64,000 bases of DNA from Salipiger pallidus (lineage in GTDB: Bacteria > Pseudomonadota > Alphaproteobacteria > Rhodobacterales > Rhodobacteraceae). Shown one piece after another: positions 35,297-42,828 of the stretch; the first letter of the stretch is position 1; every line of letters begins with the position of its first letter. Where the stretch lies: assembly GCF_014643635.1 (NCBI RefSeq), contig NZ_BMJV01000011.1, positions 62,001-126,000 on the forward strand, written 5' to 3'. Made by a program: the position numbers and the translations under genes. Below the pieces are notes generated by a model. That model was not told where the DNA came from and ran no database searches. It was given only the letters and a program-made list of their open reading frames with translations.

Positions 35297-36349
35297 TCAG
35301 TCGGGTGCTTCGACGAGGATCTTCACATGGGACTTCTCCGAGACCAGCGCCTCGAAGCCTTCAGTGACGATATCCTCCAGGGCGATGCGCTTTGTGACCA
35401 GCTGATCGGCGCTGAAATAGCCCTGGGTCATGAGCGCCATGACTGCGGGGTAGACGTTGCGATAGGCAATGGTGCCCTGCACCTGACGTTCCTTCAGAAC
35501 GACCGTGTTGGGCTGGAAGGAGGCTTCCTGTTCCCAGATCGAAACGATCAGAACCTGTCCTTCATGGCGTGTGGCGTCGATGCACTGGGGAAGGACCCGT
35601 GGCACGCCGGTCACTTCGAAGGCGACATGAACCCCGCCGGTGGCAGAGCGGATCTCGGCCACTGCATCTGTCGATGTCGGATCAATCACCGATGTCGCGC
35701 CAAGATCCAGCGCCTTTTGTCGCCGCACCTCCGAGGGTTCGACGACGTGGATTTCCGACGCCCCCGCGACGCGCAGCGATTCCACCACCAAAAGCCCGAT
35801 CGGGCCGGCGCCGAAGACGGCGGCCTTGTCACCGGCCTTGATCTTGGACAGGCGAACGGCGTGCAGGGCGACGGCTGCAGGCTCCACGAGCGCGCCCTGT
35901 TCCATCGACAGGCCATCAGGCATTCTGTGAACCATGCGCGCGGGCACGACGCTGTGTGCGGCGAAGCCACCATGGCCGCCGGACAGGCCAACGAAGCCAA
36001 GGCTGTCGCAAAGGTTGTACTTGCCCTCGAGACAGGCGGGGCAGGCCCCGCAGGCAAAGATCGGCTCGATCGCGACGCGGTCCCCGACCGAAAGGTCGGT
36101 GACACCCTCGCCCAGTTCAGTGACCGTGCCGCAATATTCGTGCCCCATGGTGATCGGCGCCTTGTCGTGGCTCAGGGGGTGATCTTCGTCCACGGGCACG
36201 AAGATCGGCCCGGCCAGATACTCGTGCAGGTCGCTGCCGCAAATCCCGGTCCACGCCACCTTGACCTTCACGTCGCCCGGACCCGGCGTCGGGTCCGAAA
36301 TGTCTTCGACGCGAATGTCCTTCACGCCATGCCAACGTGCTGCTTTCAT
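35297..36349 (-). CDS. Zinc-dependent alcohol dehydrogenase, (R,R)-2,3-butanediol dehydrogenase type
   Basis: This 350-residue MDR enzyme has catalytic zinc ligands in GICGSDLHEY (Cys) and GHEYCGTV (His-Glu), a structural zinc site CGACPACLEGKYNLC, the Rossmann motif VFGAGPIGLLVVE and VVEPSEVRR. HEYLAGPIFVP and EPAAVALHAVRLS are the pattern of Bdh/acetoin-reductase-like MDR enzymes. It is 91 bp downstream of the monooxygenase gene on the same strand, with an AcoR-like regulator upstream of both, which supports a diol, acetoin or related secondary-alcohol substrate. Confidence 0.83.
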   Translation of the reverse strand: MKAARWHGVKDIRVEDISDPTPGPGDVKVKVAWTGICGSDLHEYLAGPIFVPVDEDHPLSHDKAPITMGHEYCGTVTELGEGVTDLSVGDRVAIEPIFACGACPACLEGKYNLCDSLGFVGLSGGHGGFAAHSVVPARMVHRMPDGLSMEQGALVEPAAVALHAVRLSKIKAGDKAAVFGAGPIGLLVVESLRVAGASEIHVVEPSEVRRQKALDLGATSVIDPTSTDAVAEIRSATGGVHVAFEVTGVPRVLPQCIDATRHEGQVLIVSIWEQEASFQPNTVVLKERQVQGTIAYRNVYPAVMALMTQGYFSADQLVTKRIALEDIVTEGFEALVSEKSHVKILVEAPD

Positions 36350-36440
36350 GTCTTTTCTCCTATGTCAGAAAGGATGCGCCCGGCAGGAGCAACGGCCAGG
36401 CGCCGCGGCGCGCGCCCACGGGCGCGGCCATGTCAGGCCA

Positions 36441-38240
36441 TCACGACAGGTGATGCACCTCCTGCAGGCCGTAGACCGGGGTATCGATCCCCTCCATACG
36501 GGCCTTCAGCTGTAGCGCGAGGTACAGCGAGTAGTGGCGCGACTGGTGCAGGTTGCCGCCGTGGAACCAGAGGTTCTCCTGCTGGGTTGGCTTCCACATG
36601 TTGCGCTGCTCGCCCTCCCAGGGGCCGGGGTCCTTGGTCGTTTCGGATCCCAGGCCCCAGACCTTGCCGACCCTGTCCGCCACATCCTGGCTGATGAGAT
36701 CGGCGGCCCAGCCGTTCATGCTGCCGTAACCCGTCGCCATCACCACGAGGTCGGCATCGAGATGCGTGCCGTCCGACAGCACCACGCCTGTTTCATCGAA
36801 GCGCTCAACCTGGCCTTTGACCAGCTTCACCTCACCATCGATGATGAGCTGACTGGCACCCACGTCGATGTAGTAGCCCGAGCCGCGGCGCAGGTACTTC
36901 ATGAACAGGCCCGAGCCGTCGTCACCCCAATCGAGATCGAACCCGGCCCTTTCCAGCCCGGCATAGAACTCGGCGTCACGCTCTTTCATCTGGTCGTAAA
37001 GCGGGATCTGGAACTCGTGCATGATCCGGTAGGGCAGGGAGGCAAAGACCATGTCGGCCTTCTCGGTGGTCATGCCGCCGGCAACGGCGTCTTCGGAGTA
37101 AAGCGCGCCAAGGCCGATTTCCATGAGGCTGTCGGACTTCACGATATGGGTCGAGCTGCGCTGCACCATGGTCACGTCGGCATCCGCTTCCCAGAGCGCG
37201 GCGCAGATGTCGTGAGCCGAGTTGTTGGAGCCCACCACGACAACCTTCTTGCCGGACCACTCATCGGGACCGGAATGCTGCGATGAGTGCTGAATCGTGC
37301 CCTTGAAGCTGTCCATGCCCGGGAAGGACGGCATGTTCGCCTTGCCCGACATGCCGGTTGCAAGCACCAGCTGGGTCGGTCGCAGAGTCACCTCCTCGCC
37401 GTCGCGGTTGACCTTCACATCCCATGTGCCGCTGGCTTCGTCATAGCTGGCCTTTTGCACTTCGGACCGGGTCCAGTAATTGATCTCCATGACCTTGGTG
37501 TACATCTCGAGCCAGTCACCAACCTTGTCCTTGGGCGTGAAGACCGGCCAATTGTCGGGGAACTTGATGTAGGGCAGGTGGTCGTACCAGATCGGATCAT
37601 GCAGGCAGAGCGACTTGTACCGTGAGCGCCACTGGTCGCCCGGGCGGTCATGTTTGTCGAGCACGATGGTGGGAACGCCAAGCTGCCGCAGCCGCGCGCC
37701 AAGCGCGATGCCGCCCTGGCCGCCGCCTATGATGACGGTATAGGGTTGCTCGGTGTAGCCGAGCTCTGCTGCCTCCGCCTCGCGCTTTTCGGTCCAAGAC
37801 TTGCGGGACTTGGACGCGCCGTGCTCTGCCCCCATCGGGCGGCGTTTGCCCCGGCTTTCCTCGAAGCCCTTCAGTTCCTGCAGCGCGGTGAGCAGCGTCC
37901 AGATGCGACCGTCTTTCAGGCGCATCAGGCCCCAGCCCCTCCCGACGGCGGTCTCGAACGTGACCCAGGCGGTGATGACACCGCCCTCTTCGGCAGGAAG
38001 CTCGCCCTTCTGGAGTGCGAAGTTGCCCGGCTTCGTGTGAGCGAGCTGCGCCGTGAGCATATCCTGCACACCTGCGGGGCCTTCCACGGTCTTGAGGTTC
38101 CAGCTCACGGCAACCAAGTCGCGCCAGTAGCTGTCAGTGGCAAACAGGGCGCTTGCAGCCTTCGCGTCGCCCTCCTCGAGGGCGGCGTTCAGGCGGTCGA
38201 GCGTGCCTTGCACTTCGGTGGTGACGGTCGAGTCGAGCAT
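36441..38240 (-). CDS. Flavin-containing monooxygenase with N-terminal SnoaL/NTF2-like domain
   Basis: The start ATG 38238-38240 has AGGAGGAT upstream. The 599-residue product has an NTF2/SnoaL-like domain (residues 1-130: LDRLNAALEEGDAKAASALFATDSYWRDL) fused to a two-Rossmann flavoprotein. The FAD motif is VIIGGGQGGIALGARL near 170 and the NADPH motif is VVVVGSNNSAHDICAAL near 335; between them lies FKGTIQHSSQH, a variant of the FMO/BVMO fingerprint, and a late ATGYG motif. It probably hydroxylates or oxygenates a small organic substrate before the alcohol dehydrogenase acts. Substrate not readable. Confidence 0.82.
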   Translation of the reverse strand: MLDSTVTTEVQGTLDRLNAALEEGDAKAASALFATDSYWRDLVAVSWNLKTVEGPAGVQDMLTAQLAHTKPGNFALQKGELPAEEGGVITAWVTFETAVGRGWGLMRLKDGRIWTLLTALQELKGFEESRGKRRPMGAEHGASKSRKSWTEKREAEAAELGYTEQPYTVIIGGGQGGIALGARLRQLGVPTIVLDKHDRPGDQWRSRYKSLCLHDPIWYDHLPYIKFPDNWPVFTPKDKVGDWLEMYTKVMEINYWTRSEVQKASYDEASGTWDVKVNRDGEEVTLRPTQLVLATGMSGKANMPSFPGMDSFKGTIQHSSQHSGPDEWSGKKVVVVGSNNSAHDICAALWEADADVTMVQRSSTHIVKSDSLMEIGLGALYSEDAVAGGMTTEKADMVFASLPYRIMHEFQIPLYDQMKERDAEFYAGLERAGFDLDWGDDGSGLFMKYLRRGSGYYIDVGASQLIIDGEVKLVKGQVERFDETGVVLSDGTHLDADLVVMATGYGSMNGWAADLISQDVADRVGKVWGLGSETTKDPGPWEGEQRNMWKPTQQENLWFHGGNLHQSRHYSLYLALQLKARMEGIDTPVYGLQEVHHLS

Positions 38241-38335
38241 TGCGTATCCTCCTCATAGGCAATGTGATGAGGAGAGTGTGGCGATCCGCAATGCCCCCCG
38301 GCCACGTCAATCTGACGATTTTCGGTGTCCCGAAG

Positions 38336-38377
38336 GTTGCGGCGTCGCAGCATGTTGCAAACGCAACGCCGCGCAAC
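38336..38377. promoter_or_regulatory. Imperfect inverted repeat upstream of the monooxygenase operon
   Basis: GTTGCGGCGTCGC (38336-38348) and GCAACGCCGCGCAAC (38363-38377) are inverted, with a TGTTGCAA core between, in the 140-bp gap between the AcoR-like regulator stop and the monooxygenase start. It is a candidate binding site for that Fis-type regulator. I looked for a -24/-12 sigma-54 promoter and found only a badly spaced TGGCCGG...TTGC. Confidence 0.45.
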
Positions 38378-38380
38378 GGT

Positions 38381-40114
38381 TCAGCCTGGTGCGCGCAACC
38401 CTTCCTTGCGGATGCGGCGCAGCACGGTCGATCTGTTCACGCCCAACCTGCGGGCGGCACGTGCCATGTTCCAGTTGCAGGCGTCGAGCACCGCCTCAAG
38501 GTCCTGCTTCGCCTCGCTGGGCTGTGGCGGTTGGGGCAGGTCTGGCAAGTCGATCACGTCCCCCATCGCCAGCGCGCAAGCCACGTCAAGCACATGGCCC
38601 AGCTCACGCAGGTTGCCGGGCCAGTCGCGGGCCATCAGTTCGGCCCGTGCCGAGGGCGTGAGCCGCATGTCGCCGCCGCAGCGCCGCCGCAGCAGCCGGT
38701 CGATCAGCCAGCCGAGATCCTGCCGCTCGCGCAGGGGTGGCAGCTCTAGCACGGTACCGGCAATCCGGTGATAGAGTGCACTTGGCAAGGTTTCGTGCGA
38801 CATCAGGTCAGATGGCGACAAGCCGCTTGTGGCGATCGGGCGCAGTTCCGGGTGCGCATCGAGAAGCCCAGGCAGGGCGCGGGCGGCACCCTCGGAAAGA
38901 TCCTCGACGCGTCGGAGCAGCAGCGTCGCCTTGCCGGGCTGTGCAATGATGAGCCGGGCCATCTCGTCCACGTCGGCGCAGTCCACTGTCAGGAACCCTC
39001 CGCGCCCGGAGGCCATGTGCAGCGCGCGGGCAAGCTTGGTCTTGCCGCTGCCGCTCTCACCGCTGATCAACAGCGGAACGGAGGTCGTCGCCAGCCGCTC
39101 CGCCCGGGACAAAAGGCGCTCCATGCCGGGATCGCTGCCTGCCATCCCGGTCAGGACGCCGCTGCCGGTACGAGCGACCGTCGCGCCTGGAGGGCGGCGC
39201 GGGGCCTGTGGCGAAATCGCGTGACCGAAGACCGCGCCACCATCGCCAAGGGCGACCACGCGGTCCTCGGTCGGGCGGTCGCGCATCAGGTCGGGAAGAT
39301 CGTCGACGCTGATCCCGAGCAGGCTGTCGATCCTCTCTCCGATAAGGGGCTCGCCGCGCGATAGCATCCGCGTCGCCGCGTGCGTTGCCCCGATCACCCG
39401 GCCTGACCCGTCGAGCGCGATAGCGCCTTCGGGGTCCACGTCGAGGAACTCCGGGCTCGAGGAGAAACGGAACACCCATTCGCGGCGGCTCGCGGCCATC
39501 AGGTTCGCCATCTCGACCCGGCGCGCTGCCGCCGTCACCATCGACATGGCGAGGTTCTGGCTGCTTTTCGGGGACGGCGAGCGCAGCAACGAAATGTCGA
39601 GCACCGCCGCCAGCTGCCCGAGGCTGTCGTAGATCGGCGCAGAGGTGCACGAAAGCGCGGTATGCGCGTTGCCGAAATGGTCATCCTGGTGAACCGTGAC
39701 CGGCTCTCCCGTCACGATGCAGGCGCCTACGCCGCAGGTTCCGGCAAGGTCCTCGGACCAGTTCGACCCCAGATAAAGGCCGGCCCCACGCAGTTCATCA
39801 GCGAAAACGCTGTCACCGAAGAAATCAACGCACACGCCTTTCGCATCGGTCAGCAGCAGAACGTAATTCTGCCCCGCAACCTGCCGGAAGAGGGTCTGCA
39901 GACTGGCACGGGCTGCGCCGATCATCCACTCGGCCTGATCGCGATGGGTGCGGAGCTCGGCATCGGTGACGATATGCGCGGGCTCGGCGCGGGCGGGGTC
40001 CATGCCATAGAGTTCGACGCAGCGCCGCCAGGACGCATCGACATAGCTGTCGCGGCCGGTGGCCCGGCCCTCCAGAACCTGCGCGATTTCCTCGACGTGA
40101 TGTCGCTTGACCAT
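38381..40114 (-). CDS. AcoR-like GAF/AAA+/Fis regulator with degenerate AAA+ core
   Basis: This 577-residue protein has an N-terminal GAF-type sensing region (VLLLTDAKGVCVDFFGDSV, NWSEDLAGTCGVGACIVTGEPVTVHQDDHF) exactly like AcoR-family activators, a PAS-like middle, an AAA+ domain from about 330 and a Fis HTH at the end (NMARAARRLGVNRSTVLRRIRK). Walker A is intact (GESGSGKT) and the sensor-type RER and WPGNLREL motifs remain. The GAFTGA loop that contacts sigma-54 is absent and Walker B lacks the Asp-Glu pair (TLLLRRVEDL). It therefore probably regulates without sigma-54. It likely controls the two genes downstream. Confidence 0.82.
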   Translation of the reverse strand: MVKRHHVEEIAQVLEGRATGRDSYVDASWRRCVELYGMDPARAEPAHIVTDAELRTHRDQAEWMIGAARASLQTLFRQVAGQNYVLLLTDAKGVCVDFFGDSVFADELRGAGLYLGSNWSEDLAGTCGVGACIVTGEPVTVHQDDHFGNAHTALSCTSAPIYDSLGQLAAVLDISLLRSPSPKSSQNLAMSMVTAAARRVEMANLMAASRREWVFRFSSSPEFLDVDPEGAIALDGSGRVIGATHAATRMLSRGEPLIGERIDSLLGISVDDLPDLMRDRPTEDRVVALGDGGAVFGHAISPQAPRRPPGATVARTGSGVLTGMAGSDPGMERLLSRAERLATTSVPLLISGESGSGKTKLARALHMASGRGGFLTVDCADVDEMARLIIAQPGKATLLLRRVEDLSEGAARALPGLLDAHPELRPIATSGLSPSDLMSHETLPSALYHRIAGTVLELPPLRERQDLGWLIDRLLRRRCGGDMRLTPSARAELMARDWPGNLRELGHVLDVACALAMGDVIDLPDLPQPPQPSEAKQDLEAVLDACNWNMARAARRLGVNRSTVLRRIRKEGLRAPG

Positions 40115-40134
40115 TGGAACGTTCTCCCGACGCC

Positions 40135-40146
40135 GACTGTACAGTC
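40135..40146. promoter_or_regulatory. Perfect 12-bp palindrome upstream of the AcoR-like gene
   Basis: GACTGTACAGTC lies 21 bp upstream of the regulator start codon. It is a possible operator for autoregulation or another dimeric regulator. Confidence 0.35.
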
Positions 40147-40270
40147 AAACCATGCTCGCACAGATGGTGAACTTTGGTCGTAGGCTTGGGCAACTTCGTA
40201 CCCTTTGACCGACTCCGCTGAAACCTCCGCAGTTTGAAGCTCGCCTTTTCTCCAAGCGAGGAAACAGTTT

Positions 40271-40336
40271 ATGCGGAAAGGCCGTTTCAGTGAAGAGCGG
40301 ATCATTCACAACCTGGCTGGTACAGGGCGAAGCTGA
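40271..40336 (+). mobile_element. IS3-family OrfA remnant (N-terminus)
   Basis: The ATG at 40271 reads MRKGRFSEERIIHNL and then stops after 21 residues. M-K/R-K-x-R-F-S-E-E-x-I-I is the highly conserved start of IS3-family OrfA proteins. The rest of OrfA is missing. Confidence 0.65.
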
Positions 40337-40429
40337 ATAGCCCTGATTTTCTTGGATGCCCTCGTTCTTCAGATTCTAATGCCGCGCGAACCCGACAGGT
40401 GGCCCGCTGCCGGTTCCATGGACAGTGCG

Positions 40430-40753
40430 TTAGGGTTGCATAGCACGGGCCTCGAAAGCCAAGCGGCTTGGATATCCGAGCTTTGAATGGCGCCGCCGCG
40501 GATTGTAGAAGCGCTCAATGCCATCGAACAGGTCGGCGCGGGTGCGGTAGGCTTTGGGTTCGGTCCGTTCCGTCTTCAGCGAGGAGAAGAAGCTCTCAGT
40601 CGCCGAGTTGTTCCAGACAGTGCCAGCCCTGCTCGTCCATTGCCCGGCAGGCGCATGCGCAGCATGCTGCCGAAAGGAGAGCAGATGATGCCATTGTCGA
40701 GGAGCAGGCGTTGGAACTGCCCGCGAGCCACTGCGCTTGCTGGACGCCGACAT
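40430..40753 (-). mobile_element. IS3-family OrfB transposase remnant (C-terminus)
   Basis: The frame ends WNNSATESFFSSLKTERTE, FDGIERFYNPRRRHSKLGY and ends LAFEARAMQP: the last catalytic Glu region and C-terminus of an IS3-group DDE transposase. The preceding DNGI part (FQRLLLDNGIICS) is in another frame, so this is a broken copy. A sequence resembling an IS end lies just beyond it (near 40408-40428). Its orientation is opposite to the OrfA remnant, so at least two insertions or a rearrangement are involved. Confidence 0.75.
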
Positions 40754-40797
40754 CCGAACCGTGATGGTGGAACCGGGCAGTGTCGAGGCACTGTGCG

Positions 40798-41226
40798 ATG
40801 CTGTTCGGCTCGATACTTGCCGCCTAGGCTTTTGCCAATTCGTCGGTCGCGGCGTTGCACGCGCTCACCTAGCTGATCGGAAGCGGCGTTCACGTGCCGC
40901 ACGAGCTGTCCAACGTGCTGGTACTGCCGCATGTGCTGCAGTTCAACGCGCCTGAGGCGCATGTGATCTATGCCCAGATCGAAGCCGACGCCTTTCCCGA
41001 GCGCCCGACCATTGCCGGCACCGAAGCCCCCTGCGAGATGCTGATCTCACTGCCCCAGATGCCGGTGCGAAATCTCAAGATGCCGTGCCGCGTGCGCGTT
41101 GTCGGCCTCCCCGGTGAGGCGCCTTGGGGAATGGCGGGGGACACGATGCTGTAGGGACGGCTTCTGATCAACAACCCTCGCGAGGTCGGCAAGGCAGATA
41201 CCCGATCACTCTATGAGGCGGTGTGG
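40798..41226 (+). pseudogene. C-terminal remnant of an iron-containing alcohol dehydrogenase / maleylacetate reductase
   Basis: One continuous plus-strand frame reads LFGSILAA, AFANSSVAALHALT, GSGVHVPHELSNVLVLPHVLQFNAPEAH and LLINNPREVGKADTRSLYEAVW, the C-terminal half of Fe-ADH proteins (usual form AFSNxxVAxxHALAYPLGGxFHxPHGLSNALVLPHVLxFNAP). It is broken by three in-frame TAG codons (40825, 40870, 41152) but no frameshift, and lacks the NAD domain. It lies next to the IS3 remnants, which probably removed the 5' half. Confidence 0.75.
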
Positions 41227-41835
41227 TCGTCGCGCAGGCTTTGTCAGATTGTCGCCCACTTCGCACCGTGATGGCGCAGAGCCATGTTCGATATCGCAGA
41301 CATGCCCCGGATCAAGGGCTTCTCTTTCCAGTGAAGAGAGACTTTGGTTGCGCCACTTGGGACTACTATCGTTTCGGATAGATTCTGCGGGATGTGGACG
41401 TTCTTTTGGGGGGCACGGCGTAGAGGTTCCGTATGACAGCCTCCACGACCGGATCGCCCGGTAAGCCGAAGTCTCTCATGTCCCAAAATACTGGATCCAC
41501 CAGACATGCGCTCCGGCCGCAGGAAGTCTGGCAGAAAGAGGTTTCACCAAGGCTGTGCTCCCACTGGTATTGTCCTGACATCATGAACCACCACGCGTGA
41601 GCGATGGCATCGTGGATCCGTCCCTCAGGGCCGCGTCAGGCTCAGGTATATAGCTTTGCGTGATCTCCGGTAGGCATCTGCATTTACATCATTCGACCTT
41701 ATCCGACCTCGCTCTCTCAATCTGTGCAGGAGGCTCAAAGAGCGAAGGTGCGAGACCATCTTCGTCCTCACCACCAATCATGAGGGGCGCATCGCCAAGC
41801 CGTGTGGAGGCAGAGATCGCTTTTCGAGGCATCTC
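41227..41835. other. Gap with no supported gene
   Basis: Base composition is less GC-rich than the surroundings. Both strands give short frames only; a minus-strand frame at 41366-41584 (DFGLPGDPVVEAVIRNLYAVPPKR) looks protein-like but matches nothing I know. Probably more decayed or insertion-derived sequence. Confidence 0.4.
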
Positions 41836-42768
41836 TTATCGACTGGTCAGTTCCTGCACCGCGAGGCGGTCTTGCAGGAGCGCTTCAAATTTCAATGCCA
41901 TGGGGCTTGCACTGCGGCGTGCGGCGCGCACGAGGTAGAGCTTGCGCATGAGGTCGAGACCCGTCACCGGCTTGAAGGTGATGGCGGGATCGTTGAACAG
42001 CAGCACGGCATTGCGCGGCAGCAGCGCCACGCCGATGCCGGCACGCACGAGGCAAAGCTGAGCGATGGTCGAATGGCTGCGCAGCGGCCCGGATTTCAGC
42101 GCATCGGGCAGGGCAGGGTGCGCCGCGAGCAGCCGCGACGAGCCGGTTTCGGTCCCGGGATGGATGAGCTGGCCGGGGTCGATTTCGTCCAGCCTGGCCG
42201 GCCCGGCCCGCTGCGCCAGCGGGTGGTCCACGGCACAGGCGAGGCCGAAGGGATCTGCGGCGATCTCGGTCTGCGCAAGGTCGGGCGAGCTGCGGGCGCG
42301 GCCAGCGATGGCAAGATCGAGCCGGTTATCGGCAACCATCTCAGCGAGGGTCTCGGCAACATCGTCATGCAGGGTCAGGATTACCTCGGGGTGCGCAGCT
42401 CGGAAGGCGGCGATCACCGGCGCCACCATCGGCGTGATCGCCGAGGGCGTGGCACCGATCCGCAGCGTGCCGCGCAGTCCACAAGCCTGATCGCGCAGGC
42501 GAGTGAGCGATTTGTCGAGCGCGTCGAGAAGGGGTTCTGTCTCTTTCAGGAAGTCCAGCCCCAGTGGCGTGGGGGTTGGAGGGCGGCTGCGGCGGTCGAA
42601 CAGTGCGCCGCCTGCGATCTCCTCAATTTGCCGCACGGTTTCGGTCAGCGCCGAGGGCACCACCCCGAGCCGGTCCGCAGCGCGGGCAAAGCTCCCCTCC
42701 GCCCAGATCGCGTGAATAGCCCGCAAATGGCGCAGGTTAAAGTTCGTATTTTCTGAATCAGTCTTCAT
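41836..42768 (-). CDS. LysR-family transcriptional regulator
   Basis: The ATG at 42766-42768 gives 310 residues; the longer frame would run into the divergent oxidase gene. The N-terminal HTH is typical (FNLRHLRAIHAIWAEGSFARAADRLGVVPSALTETVRQIE), followed by a LysR substrate domain (LRIGATPSAITPMVAPVIAAFRAAHPEV, VRAGIGVALLPRNAV). It is divergent from the YdiJ-type dehydrogenase with 60 bp between start codons, the standard arrangement for a LysR regulator and its target. Confidence 0.85.
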   Translation of the reverse strand: MKTDSENTNFNLRHLRAIHAIWAEGSFARAADRLGVVPSALTETVRQIEEIAGGALFDRRSRPPTPTPLGLDFLKETEPLLDALDKSLTRLRDQACGLRGTLRIGATPSAITPMVAPVIAAFRAAHPEVILTLHDDVAETLAEMVADNRLDLAIAGRARSSPDLAQTEIAADPFGLACAVDHPLAQRAGPARLDEIDPGQLIHPGTETGSSRLLAAHPALPDALKSGPLRSHSTIAQLCLVRAGIGVALLPRNAVLLFNDPAITFKPVTGLDLMRKLYLVRAARRSASPMALKFEALLQDRLAVQELTSR

Positions 42769-42788
42769 ATTTTTCAATTTTAAAGAAT
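42769..42788. promoter_or_regulatory. Candidate LysR operator between regulator and dehydrogenase
   Basis: ATTTTTCA (42769-42776) and TAAAGAAT (42781-42788) form an AT-rich imperfect inverted repeat (6 of 8) containing T-N11-A spacings, in the 60-bp divergent gap. It fits the LysR-box class by form and position only. Confidence 0.4.
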
Positions 42789-42828
42789 AATGGCCATCGG
42801 TCAATATGCCGCCAGACAGGAGACCCAG

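Noticed and set aside
38241-38380. Sigma-54 promoter before the monooxygenase gene
   Set aside because: TGGCCGG and TTGC occur but are separated by six instead of four bases, and the regulator lacks GAFTGA.
40798-41154. Amber-codon recoding (for example pyrrolysine) in the iron-alcohol-dehydrogenase frame
   Set aside because: The gene lacks its N-terminal half and start codon and sits next to IS remnants; decay explains the stops more simply.
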